A stretch of 64,000 nucleotides of DNA from Sphingobacteriales bacterium (GTDB lineage Bacteria > Bacteroidota > Bacteroidia > Chitinophagales > Chitinophagaceae): NCBI GenBank assembly GCA_016235125.1, contig JACRLZ010000008.1, positions 62,001 through 126,000 on the forward strand, in the 5' to 3' direction. How positions within the stretch are numbered: position 1 is the first letter of the stretch; each line of letters starts with the position of its first letter. Of the stretch, positions 51,114-58,923 are shown piece after piece. The notes beneath the pieces are model-generated. The model was not told the DNA's origin. It did not search any database and saw only the letters and a program-made list of their open reading frames with translations. The position numbers were made by a program, and so were the translations under genes.

Positions 51114-51710
51114 TTATTTAGATGATCTGCATTGCCAGTGTGTAGCAGATTGCGGGTTGCTATGCTGGGTAAGCGTTACTTGTGTAGGAGAATAATTAAA
51201 GCCGGGAGGAGAAGTGGAAATATAGTAACCGGGTTTTTCTACACTCTCTATTGCTACAGTTCTTACCCCATCCACTTTTGGCATTTCATGAATAAAAAAT
51301 TTGTACCCGTCGCCTCCGGGGTCTGCTGTTTCGCTGCCGCCTAATGTAGTACTCAGGTGTACTTCCTGCCCGTTGCTTGAATTGCCTGCAAATAGCCACC
51401 GCTTTCTTTGTCTTTCAAATTGTATGGTGTAACACAGCTCGTTGGTAAACTCAGTCCTGGATTCGGCCACATTAAATTCGCAGAACCTCTCAAGGGTTAA
51501 TTGGGACAGGCTGTAGGATTTCAGTATTTCCGACCTTTTCATATTATTACCTATCAGCTCCAGGTGTACATATTTATCTGCAGAGGCATCTGCCGTAAAA
51601 ATCCATTGATGAGGATAAGGCGTCTCCAGTAATGCAGTATCATCACCGTTATTTTTTTTGCAGGAAACAAAGAAGAAAATGACACATAGAGAAGTGATTA
51701 TCTTTTTCAT
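51114..51710 (-). CDS. Predicted lipoprotein of unknown function
   Basis: The protein is 198 residues from the ATG at 51708-51710. The lipoprotein signal MKKIITSLCVIFFFVSC puts the acylated Cys at 17. The mature region is beta-rich (PYPHQWIFTADASADKYVHLEL, EVHLSTTLGGSETADPGGD, YKFFIHEMPKVDG) and ends in QSATHWQCRS. No family is recognised; the TADASADKYVHLELI stretch could be part of a carbohydrate-binding-like fold, which is speculation. It is the first gene of the six-gene leftward run down to the LytTR regulator. Confidence 0.65.
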   Translation of the reverse strand: MKKIITSLCVIFFFVSCKKNNGDDTALLETPYPHQWIFTADASADKYVHLELIGNNMKRSEILKSYSLSQLTLERFCEFNVAESRTEFTNELCYTIQFERQRKRWLFAGNSSNGQEVHLSTTLGGSETADPGGDGYKFFIHEMPKVDGVRTVAIESVEKPGYYISTSPPGFNYSPTQVTLTQHSNPQSATHWQCRSSK

Positions 51711-51826
51711 GATTACCCGTTTTAGGCAATCAAGTTGCATCCTTTCCGGTGATGGTAAAGCCGGGAGTTACCGCTTTGCAGAATTGGGTAAGTAACTGAC
51801 GATATTTGACAGGCAGTAAATGGCCG

Positions 51827-52531
51827 TTACTCTGAATATTTATATCCCACCCCTCTCACAGAATGAAAGTATTTAGGGTTGCGGCTGTCTTCTTCAAAAT
51901 ATTTACGGAAGCTCAGGATAAAATTGTCGATAGTTCGGGTAGTAGGATAAACATTATAACCCCATACAGCCTGCAGTATTTTTTCCCTGGGTACTACTTC
52001 ATTTTTATTTTCGATAAGCAGCTTGAGCAACATGGTTTCTTTTTTGCTCAGTGAAATTTTTCCTTCTTTCCCAATGGCTTCCTGTGCCTTGAAATCAATA
52101 CTATTATCGCCAAAACTATAGGTGTCGCCAACAGTGGATTTATCCTGTAATTTTTTATTTTTTTCAATCAGCTTATGTACCCGCAGCAGCAACTCTTCCA
52201 GGTTAAAGGGTTTGGTGAGGTAATCATCGGCTCCTTTTTTTAAACCCAGCACCCGGTCGGCGCTGGTGTTTTTGGCGCTGAGAATTAAAATGGGGACTTC
52301 ATTATTGTTCAGTCGGATTGTTTCGGTAACATTAATGCCATCCATTTCCGGCAGCATTACATCAAGAATGATAAGATCAAAATACTCTGATTGTACAGCA
52401 TTCAGGGCGGCCACTCCATCAAAAGCAGAGGTAACATCAAAACCATCCAATTCCAGATTTAGTTTCAGCGCTTCATGAAGATTTTCTTCATCCTCGACCA
52501 GTAAAATAGATGGTTTTTTTTCGGGTGACAT
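51827..52531 (-). CDS. OmpR-family response regulator
   Basis: This 234-residue protein has a receiver with Asp57 in LIILDVMLPEMDG, EDEE acidic pocket near residue 13 and Lys in YLTKPFNLEEL. The C-terminal winged helix (about 135-230) includes LSKKETMLLKLLIEN and TRTIDNFILSFRKYFEEDSRNPKYFHSVRGVGYKY. It starts 20 bp downstream of the histidine kinase gene, so they form a cognate pair, in line with gldH. Confidence 0.95.
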   Translation of the reverse strand: MSPEKKPSILLVEDEENLHEALKLNLELDGFDVTSAFDGVAALNAVQSEYFDLIILDVMLPEMDGINVTETIRLNNNEVPILILSAKNTSADRVLGLKKGADDYLTKPFNLEELLLRVHKLIEKNKKLQDKSTVGDTYSFGDNSIDFKAQEAIGKEGKISLSKKETMLLKLLIENKNEVVPREKILQAVWGYNVYPTTRTIDNFILSFRKYFEEDSRNPKYFHSVRGVGYKYSE

Positions 52532-52551
52532 GTTATTTATTTTTCAGTGTG

Positions 52552-53541
52552 TCAGACACGAAAAACAACTGTAAAAATACTGCCATGAGGGGTATTATCC
52601 GTCACCGAAATGTCTGCATTGTGGTCTTTACAGATCTTGCGGCATAAATAAAGACCCAGCCCCGTGCCCTGTGCCTTGCGGGTTGTTTCGTTTCCTATCC
52701 GGTAAAATTTTGAAAATATCTTTTTCTTTTCAGCATCGGGAATTCCCCTTCCTTCATCAATGATCTGCATTTCAACACCTGACCTGTGTCGTTTCAAAAC
52801 AGCAGAAACGGAAGTTTCTTTGGGCGAATATTTAATGGCATTTTCCAGCAGGTTATTGATCATCATTTGCAGAAGCAATGCATCGCCGGTTATTTCTACG
52901 TCGGATTCAATATCTTCCTTCAGGGGCCTGTCAGGATGCCGTTTTCTGAAATCGTTGATGCAATCATTAAGTAGAGATGAAAAGTCAAGCTCTTCTTTGT
53001 CAACCTTATGACCCTTTTCTTCCAGTTGGGATGAGATAAGAATATTATTGGTCAGAAAATTTAGCCTTGCAGTTTCATCCAATGTATTTCGCAACAATTT
53101 TTTTTGTTTTTCCGGGTCAAGGTTATACTTCTGCAGGGTTTCCAGGTTCAGCCTGGCAACCGAGATAGGTGTTTTTAATTCATGTGTCACCGCCATCATA
53201 AAATTTTGTTGCTGCTGCTGCAGGCGAAACTGGCGCCTCACCGACCGGTAAACAAAGGATGCCCCAACCAGTATGAGTATAAAAAAAGTAACTCCCTCTG
53301 CTGTATATTTTTGAGTGTTCCTCTTCTGTTGTTTTTCAATTGCAGCTCTTTTTTCCATTAACTGGGCTGCTGTCAATGAATCTTTCTGGTGAAAGAGGTT
53401 TTCATATTCTTCCTTTGCCAGCTGACGATTTTGTTTTTCAAGCGAAATGAACCACCATACCAGGGCTGCAATAACGTAGCCCAGAAGCATCCAGTACAGG
53501 AGGGTGGTCCGCAAAATTTTCCGGCGGTTAGTATCTGCCAT
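52552..53541 (-). CDS. Sensor histidine kinase
   Basis: This 329-residue protein has two membrane segments (LYWMLLGYVIAALVWWF, about 16-32, and VTFFILILVGASFVYRS, about 84-100) flanking a short helical periplasmic region of about 50 residues. The HisKA domain has His120 in AVTHELKTPISVARL, and the HATPase domain has NLLENAIKYS, IIDEGRGIPDAE and AQGTGLGLYLC. The small periplasmic part suggests sensing of membrane state or a partner protein. It starts 14 bp after the gldH stop and is followed by its regulator. Confidence 0.93.
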   Translation of the reverse strand: MADTNRRKILRTTLLYWMLLGYVIAALVWWFISLEKQNRQLAKEEYENLFHQKDSLTAAQLMEKRAAIEKQQKRNTQKYTAEGVTFFILILVGASFVYRSVRRQFRLQQQQQNFMMAVTHELKTPISVARLNLETLQKYNLDPEKQKKLLRNTLDETARLNFLTNNILISSQLEEKGHKVDKEELDFSSLLNDCINDFRKRHPDRPLKEDIESDVEITGDALLLQMMINNLLENAIKYSPKETSVSAVLKRHRSGVEMQIIDEGRGIPDAEKKKIFSKFYRIGNETTRKAQGTGLGLYLCRKICKDHNADISVTDNTPHGSIFTVVFRV

Positions 53542-53555
53542 GCTGCAAAGATGGG

Positions 53556-54050
53556 TTATTGCTTCTTTTCAATTCGCAGGCCAATATCCAATACATTATT
53601 CAGTGGGTCTTCCCGCATTACCTGCTCTATAGTAAAAAGGTAATCACCCGGTTTTCGGAAATAAACGGGTTGGTCATCAGGTGTGAGCGGAATCCGGTGT
53701 TCATAAATATCATCCATACCGCTGGCCAGCCATCCCTTTTCATTGGTAGCAAGGGTAAGGTCATATTGAGCTTTATTTACCGAGTCTACCCCCGGTCTTT
53801 TTACATGAAGATTAATATAAATGTTATTGAAGTTGTATTTATCATTATGCCGCAGCACAATAAACAGTTTATAGGCAGAAGAAGTGTCTTTAATAGTAAA
53901 GGCAAATGAGGGTTTGAAACTGCTTTTCCAGGAATGCCCGGGAATAGCTACTGATTTTTCATACAAATCAATGGTATTACAGGAAACAGTTACGAGTTGT
54001 AAGCAATAAGCCAGTGTAACCCAAAGACAAAACGGCTTCAATCTTTTCAA
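53556..54050 (-). CDS. gldH: Gliding motility lipoprotein GldH
   Basis: This 164-residue protein has a lipoprotein signal (LAYCLQLVTVSC, Cys24). The rest matches GldH: NTIDLYEKSVAIPGHSW, the central YKLFIVLRHNDKYNFNNIYINL, then DVYFRKPG-like VYFRKPGDYLFTIEQVMREDPLNNVLDIGLRI. GldH is required for gliding in Flavobacterium johnsoniae; its biochemical role is unknown. Its gene leads a three-gene unit with a histidine kinase and response regulator. Confidence 0.9.
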   Translation of the reverse strand: MKRLKPFCLWVTLAYCLQLVTVSCNTIDLYEKSVAIPGHSWKSSFKPSFAFTIKDTSSAYKLFIVLRHNDKYNFNNIYINLHVKRPGVDSVNKAQYDLTLATNEKGWLASGMDDIYEHRIPLTPDDQPVYFRKPGDYLFTIEQVMREDPLNNVLDIGLRIEKKQ

Positions 54051-54110
54051 AAAAATATTTTTTACAAATGTACCCAGTAAAATATGATCTTGACAACCCG
54101 TAACCCGTAA

Positions 54111-54131
54111 CCTGCCTACCGGTCAGGCAGG
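54111..54131 (+). repeat. GCCTGCC-type palindrome between yicC and gldH
   Basis: CCTGCCT (54111-54117) pairs with AGGCAGG (54125-54131), loop ACCGGTC. It is a likely dispersed repeat, as a related palindrome lies at 28452-28466. Confidence 0.45.
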
Positions 54132-54149
54132 CTCAAAACCCGTACCTCG

Positions 54150-55025
54150 TTACAATACATTTAATACCTGCTCTTTCGCTTTTTCCAGTTCATCTTTCAT
54201 CAGCACCACGCATTTTTGTATGGAAGCATCGTATGCTTTGGAGCCGGTGGTATTTATTTCACGGCCGATCTCCTGTAATATGAAAGAAAGTTTTTTTCCT
54301 TTTGATTCTTCTTTTTCTGCCAGTATGGATTTGAAATAATCGCAATGATTTTTAAGACGCACCTGCTCTTCGCTGATATCAATTTTTTCGATATAATAAA
54401 TCAATTCCTGTTCCAGCCGGTTATCATCATAATTTTCTTTGCCAACATTTTCTTCAAGCAACTTTGTTATGCCCTCTCTTATCTTTTGTTGCCGCAGGGG
54501 TTCCAGTTTCATTACCTCATCCTGCTGAAGAAGGATGTTATGAATCCGTTGCAAAAGGTCTTCTTCAAGCATGCTTCCTTCCTGCTGCCGGTGGGAGTTA
54601 AGATTGCCGATCGCTGTTTGCAAAACCCGTTGAAAATCAGCCCAGTCCTGGTCGGAAAGTGTCTCGCTGCTGGGGGTTATTACCTCCGGCAATTTCACCA
54701 GTGTACTCAGGATGTGGGAGGGGTCAAGGTTGAGGGCTTTGGATAGTTCAGCCAGGGGTTTATAATAAGCTTTTGCCAGGTCTGTATTTATAGAAACAGG
54801 TCTTGCATCGCCGGTGTCTTTTAAGCTGATGGTACAATCCACACTTCCCCTTCCCAGTTTTTCTGATAACAATCTGCGAATATCAAATTCAAATGGTTTT
54901 AAAATGGAAGGTAGTTTTAACTGCAATTCAAATTGTTTTCCATTCAATGATTTTATATCAACCAGAAAAGTTTTGTTGCCGACTGTTTGTTCGGATCTTC
55001 CAAAACCGGTCATTGATTTCAGCAT
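54150..55025 (-). CDS. YicC family endoribonuclease
   Basis: This 291-residue cytoplasmic protein opens with MLKSMTGFGRSEQ, the hallmark of YicC/YloC, followed by the N-terminal domain (FLVDIKSLNGKQFELQLKLP) and the C-terminal DUF1732 domain with EEQVRLKNHCDYFKSIL, GKKLSFILQEIGREINTTGSKA and the final LEKAKEQVLNV. E. coli YicC is an endoribonuclease that takes part in sRNA turnover. In many genomes it neighbours gmk; here they are 46 kb apart. Confidence 0.93.
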   Translation of the reverse strand: MLKSMTGFGRSEQTVGNKTFLVDIKSLNGKQFELQLKLPSILKPFEFDIRRLLSEKLGRGSVDCTISLKDTGDARPVSINTDLAKAYYKPLAELSKALNLDPSHILSTLVKLPEVITPSSETLSDQDWADFQRVLQTAIGNLNSHRQQEGSMLEEDLLQRIHNILLQQDEVMKLEPLRQQKIREGITKLLEENVGKENYDDNRLEQELIYYIEKIDISEEQVRLKNHCDYFKSILAEKEESKGKKLSFILQEIGREINTTGSKAYDASIQKCVVLMKDELEKAKEQVLNVL

Positions 55026-55153
55026 GAAATATTTTTTAGTGTCTGTAAAGTTATTTTAATTAAAACAAGTTGCGGTTAAATTGTTTTTTAAAGAAAAGAG
55101 ATGGATGAATAAAAAATTTAAAGGAGTGAGGTTGCAAAATCGTGTAATAAAAA

Positions 55154-55182
55154 ATCCCCCCGATTTCTCGGAGGGATCATTT
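55154..55182 (-). terminator. Leftward-facing terminator-like hairpin in a gene-free interval
   Basis: ATCCCCCCGA (55154-55163) pairs with TCGGAGGGAT (55068+100 to 55177, one mismatch), with a TTTC loop. On the minus strand the stem is followed by TTTTTTATTA, so it faces leftward, although no gene is seen to its right before 55576. Confidence 0.5.
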
Positions 55183-55553
55183 ATATGGATGGGTTAGTAA
55201 GTACGGGAAATAAATTTCCCGGCACAATATTAGAAATAATTTTCATTAACCAAAAAATATTTCCAAGTTATTTTATTAACATTTTAAATATTCTTGTGGA
55301 AAACCGAACAATAGTTAGCATTAATGACAGATGCATTATCAAACTTCTTCAATAAATGATTTCAACCATAATATTTTTCTTCATTGATGAATTGCATGAA
55401 AATACTCATCACTCTTAGTGATTGAACTTTATCCATGATCATTAATAAATTGAATGAGTTGATAAAACGGGTTTTAAATAAACTTCAATAATCTTTCATT
55501 TTACACAAAAAACAGGAAGTTTAAACTGAACCCAGGCCCAAACTGCAGCTTAT
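55183..55553. other. AT-rich interval without recognised genes
   Basis: About 370 bp of very AT-rich sequence between the hairpin and the lpxD-like gene. No credible ORF, tRNA or repeat array was seen. Loose CATTAATGA/CATTGATGA motifs recur. It could contain divergent regulatory sites or a small RNA. Confidence 0.4.
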
Positions 55554-55561
55554 TACCTTTG
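55554..55561 (+). promoter_or_regulatory. Candidate -7 box for the lpxD-like gene
   Basis: TACCTTTG fits TAnnTTTG and lies 14 bp before the ATG. No -33 TTG is at standard spacing. Confidence 0.35.
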
Positions 55562-55575
55562 CAAAAATTCAAATT

Positions 55576-56523
55576 ATGCGATTTGACAAACCCATTCCGG
55601 TAACCACTATTGCACAGCTTATCGGCGCAAGACTTGCCGGGAATATAAATGGACAGGTAACAGGTATTAATGAACTGCATAAAGTGGAAGAAGGCGACCT
55701 GGCATTTGTTGATCATCCTAAATATTATGATACATGCATTAACTCAGCAGCTACTTTTATTATCATCAATAAGGAAGCAGGTTTTCCGGAAGGAAAGGCC
55801 TTGCTGATAGTGGATGAACCATTTGAAGCATACCTGAAGATCGTCAATCATTACCGCCCTTTCAATCCTTCCATGAAGATGATCAGCGATACATCATCAG
55901 TTGGCGAAGGAACGGTTATCATGCCGAATGTTTATATAGGCAATCATGTACAGGTTGGTAAAAATTGCATCATTCATCCCAATGTAACCATAATGGATTA
56001 TTGTGTGATAGGAGATAATGTCATTTTACAGGCCGGAACGGTAATCGGAAGCGATGCTTTTTATTACAATAAAAAAACAAGCCGGGACATTCATTATAAA
56101 AAAATGAACAGTTGCGGCAGGGTGGTTATAGAAGACTCCGTGGAAATAGGGGCTAATTGCACAATTGACCGGGGAGTGAGTGGTGAAACAATAATAGGAG
56201 CAGGTACCAAGATGGATAACCTTGTTCATATCGGGCATGATACTGTGGTCGGAAAGAATTGCCTGTTTGCAGGACAAGTAGGAATTGCCGGCGCCACTAC
56301 AATTGAAGACAATGTAATTCTTTGGGGACAGGTAGGTGTCAGCAAAACCCTGACCATCGGTAAAGATGCAGTTGTATATGCTCAAAGTGGCGTGAAAGAT
56401 TCAATCGCCGGTGGTAAGGTTTATTTTGGTTCACCGGTTGAAGATGCAAAAGAGAAGATGAAAGAATTTGTCTGGATAAAAAGGATTCCACTTCTTTGGG
56501 AGAAAGTGATGGGGAGAAAATAG
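55576..56523 (+). CDS. LpxD-like UDP-3-O-acylglucosamine N-acyltransferase
   Basis: The protein is 315 residues, slightly short for LpxD. An N-terminal LpxD domain (ITTIAQLIGARLAG-type opening; KVEEGDLAFVDHPKY) is followed by left-handed beta-helix hexapeptides (VIMPNVYIGNHVQVGKNCII, VIGDNVILQAGTVIGSD) and DNLVHIGHDTVVG, where His221 aligns with the catalytic histidine. LpxD adds the N-linked acyl chain of lipid A. It is not next to lpxC/fabZ/lpxA, so it may be a paralogue with a different acceptor. Confidence 0.8.
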   Translation: MRFDKPIPVTTIAQLIGARLAGNINGQVTGINELHKVEEGDLAFVDHPKYYDTCINSAATFIIINKEAGFPEGKALLIVDEPFEAYLKIVNHYRPFNPSMKMISDTSSVGEGTVIMPNVYIGNHVQVGKNCIIHPNVTIMDYCVIGDNVILQAGTVIGSDAFYYNKKTSRDIHYKKMNSCGRVVIEDSVEIGANCTIDRGVSGETIIGAGTKMDNLVHIGHDTVVGKNCLFAGQVGIAGATTIEDNVILWGQVGVSKTLTIGKDAVVYAQSGVKDSIAGGKVYFGSPVEDAKEKMKEFVWIKRIPLLWEKVMGRK

Positions 56524-56627
56524 TTAATTAGGTTATTGGTTGATTGGGAATTGGGTAAGAAAAAAGGACAACCACTTTTTATTGAAGAAATTTCCAACTT
56601 TTAAGGCGCCCCTAATTAACGGATTAA

Positions 56628-57773
56628 CTAATCAGGATTATAGTCATACGGTAACTGATCGGCCAGGTTTTTCCAGCTCCAGTATCCTTGGTTCACCCAG
56701 TTTCGTTGTTCGTAGTAATAGCCGTTTTCTGTAATGGTTATCCAGTCCTTCATATCAATATAAGAGATCTGGTAGGGCATGTTTTTGGGCAATTTCATTT
56801 TTACCATGTATTCTTTTTCCGGACTTTTTGGAGTATAAGTAACACTCAGTTTTCTGGGATAATATATCTCTATGTCCACCTGCCCGGTCATCACCTGGTG
56901 AATAACACTATCAGTCACCCCGACACTATCCCTTGTATATGCAATACTATCCCGGGTGTATTTAATTAAATTATAATAGCTGCTGTCATACACATCTTTT
57001 ACCTTATTGAACTTCTTATTGTCCGTTTCATCCAGCATATCAATGATCCATCCATCATCCTGTAGGGTACTGTCGTAGTAGCTTCTCATAAAATGAAGCT
57101 TGGAGCCGTAATATGTTTTGCTGCGTGCCGGCTCCCATGTTTTTTTCAGACTGTCGGTTCCCTCCATTTCTGTAAAGAAACAATAGCCCCGGTATGAACT
57201 TATATCAGTGGTATAGTAATAAACAAATGAATCAAGCTGGTAGCGGATATTGTAACCCAGAGCATTATTAGATATCTGGATGGCATCTGTAGTGAGCACC
57301 TTCAACTTGTTGCTTCTTTTGTAATAAAAGAATTTCAGAACCTCAGGGTTCTGTATGGTCGTTTTAGCGGCATTAGGGGTGGCGCCAATAAAATTTTTTA
57401 CAAAAAAATCACCATATTTTTCCCAGCCATTGGGTACTTCATTGCTGGTTTTTATCACCACTTCACTGAGGCTTTTATCTTCTTTTACCATCAGCACTTC
57501 CAGTTTCACATTTTCACCAACCCTGATGGTTTGTGTTTGATAACCGGTATAACTGATAATGAGGTCATATCCTCCTGATTTTAACGAAATGGAAAACTCA
57601 CCCTGCTTATTGGTGTAAGTGCCCAAAGTTGTGTTCTGACAAAAGATGGAAGCGGCTGCAAGGGGTTCACGGCTGCCGGAATCAAGCACCATACCTGTGA
57701 CGTTAAATTGAGAATAGCTGATAAAAGAAATTCCTGAAAATAACAGGAAAAAAAACAGACGGAGTTTTTGCAT
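56628..57773 (-). CDS. Exported protein with carboxypeptidase-regulatory-like N-terminal domain
   Basis: This 381-residue protein has a signal peptide (MQKLRLFFFLLFSGISFISYSQ). A CarboxypepD_reg-like beta sandwich covers about 23-105 (FNVTGMVLDSGSREPLAAAS, TYTNKQGEFSISL, YDLIISYTGYQTQ). The remaining 270 residues are beta-rich and aromatic (FYYKRSNKLKVLTTDAIQ, YQLDSFVYYYTTD) with no assigned family. It resembles DUF5686-like outer-membrane-associated proteins in Bacteroidota, but without the full barrel. It is probably cell-envelope located. Confidence 0.75.
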   Translation of the reverse strand: MQKLRLFFFLLFSGISFISYSQFNVTGMVLDSGSREPLAAASIFCQNTTLGTYTNKQGEFSISLKSGGYDLIISYTGYQTQTIRVGENVKLEVLMVKEDKSLSEVVIKTSNEVPNGWEKYGDFFVKNFIGATPNAAKTTIQNPEVLKFFYYKRSNKLKVLTTDAIQISNNALGYNIRYQLDSFVYYYTTDISSYRGYCFFTEMEGTDSLKKTWEPARSKTYYGSKLHFMRSYYDSTLQDDGWIIDMLDETDNKKFNKVKDVYDSSYYNLIKYTRDSIAYTRDSVGVTDSVIHQVMTGQVDIEIYYPRKLSVTYTPKSPEKEYMVKMKLPKNMPYQISYIDMKDWITITENGYYYEQRNWVNQGYWSWKNLADQLPYDYNPD

Positions 57774-57809
57774 AGAAAATGATTACCGGTTAAAGATAAA
57801 GACAAAGGC

Positions 57810-57843
57810 CCACCTAAATCCTCCCGAAGGGAGGACTTTTAGA
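57810..57843 (+). repeat. Dispersed palindromic repeat, forward copy (locus 2)
   Basis: The hairpin TCCTCCC (57819-57825), GAA, GGGAGGA (57829-57835) sits in the same frame as 11708-11741. It is paired head-to-head with 57883-57915. Confidence 0.6.
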
Positions 57844-57882
57844 CTCTGATAGTATAAAGACAGTTGCACTATGTGGAAATTG

Positions 57883-57915
57883 CTAAGCCTCCCCTTCGGG
57901 GAGGTTGGAGGGGCT
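57883..57915 (-). repeat. Dispersed palindromic repeat, reverse copy (locus 2), within a coding 3' end
   Basis: The hairpin CCTCCCC (57888-57894), TTC, GGGGAGG (57898-57904). On the minus strand it encodes the last ten residues and stop of the 57883-58881 gene. Confidence 0.65.
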
Positions 57916-58881
57916 GTATTTTTCACAGGCCCTTTTAATTGTTTCTTCAAGTGGAGTAAAAGAAAAGCCAGGGAGAGCTTTCAATAGTTTATGGTTTTCA
58001 AACCAGGTCTTGCTCATAGCTACCTTGGCGCTTTCTTTTGTAATTAATGGCCTGTGCCCGCTAAAAATGGATTTTATTTTTTCCATCCTCCACGCTATAC
58101 CCAATAAAAAAGCATTAGCCTGCAGTGTAGGATGTTTTTTACCAAAAGCGGCCGACATCACATCCTGGATCTTTTTAAAAGGCCAACTCTCTCCGTTTAC
58201 AATAAATCTTTCACCGGTAATATTACTTTCCATCAACAGGAGCACAACTCTTGCTAAATCCTCCACATCCACAAAACCATTGATGCCCGGGCTGTACCAC
58301 CTGAATTCTTTGTAAACGTTTTTAAAAATAGCACAGCTGCCGTTATTCCAGTCGCCATAACCCAGGATAGTGCTTGGGTTTAATATCACTGCTTCAAGAC
58401 CTTCGGCAATCCCTCTCCACACTTCCAGTTCAGCTTTATGCTTGCTGATGGAGTAATGAGTATTGACTTTACTGCTTTCCCATTTTTTTTCCTCAGTCAC
58501 ATGTCCGCCGGAAACGGATCTTCCCAGTGCAGCTACTGAACTGATGTGGATCAGACGTTTTATATTTTTTTCCAGCATACTATCCACCACATTGGCCGTG
58601 CCTTCCACATTCACCTGGTACATCTGTCTGCGGTTCTTTTTTACAAAAGAAACCACAGCAGCAGAATGAATAACTGCATCCACTCCTTCCATAGCTTCTC
58701 CCAGCGACACAATATCCAATACATCGCCGGTTATCCATTCCACTTTATCAAAAATTTCTTTTGGAATCCAAAAAGGCAATTTATTGTTTCTTCGCAATGC
58801 TCTTACCTTATAGCCTTTCTCCAGTAAATGTTTAATGATGTACGAACCCAGAAAACCAGTACCTCCTGTGACTAAAACCAT
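57883..58881 (-). CDS. NAD-dependent epimerase/dehydratase (extended SDR)
   Basis: This 332-residue protein has the Rossmann loop VTGGTGFLGSYIIKHLLEKG at the N-terminus, VIHSAAVVSFVKKNR, the catalytic Tyr and Lys in HYSISKHKAELEVWRG, and LNPSTILGYGDW. It resembles the extended SDRs annotated as dihydroflavonol-4-reductase-like in Bacteroidota; the substrate is unknown. The C-terminal SPSNLPEGEA plus stop lies within a dispersed palindromic repeat, so the original C-terminus was probably shorter or different. The 3-hydroxyacyl-CoA dehydrogenase gene ends 42 bp upstream. Confidence 0.85.
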   Translation of the reverse strand: MVLVTGGTGFLGSYIIKHLLEKGYKVRALRRNNKLPFWIPKEIFDKVEWITGDVLDIVSLGEAMEGVDAVIHSAAVVSFVKKNRRQMYQVNVEGTANVVDSMLEKNIKRLIHISSVAALGRSVSGGHVTEEKKWESSKVNTHYSISKHKAELEVWRGIAEGLEAVILNPSTILGYGDWNNGSCAIFKNVYKEFRWYSPGINGFVDVEDLARVVLLLMESNITGERFIVNGESWPFKKIQDVMSAAFGKKHPTLQANAFLLGIAWRMEKIKSIFSGHRPLITKESAKVAMSKTWFENHKLLKALPGFSFTPLEETIKRACEKYSPSNLPEGEA

Positions 58882-58923
58882 TGAAGATTGAATAATTGAT
58901 TATTGAATATTGATCATTCCTGC

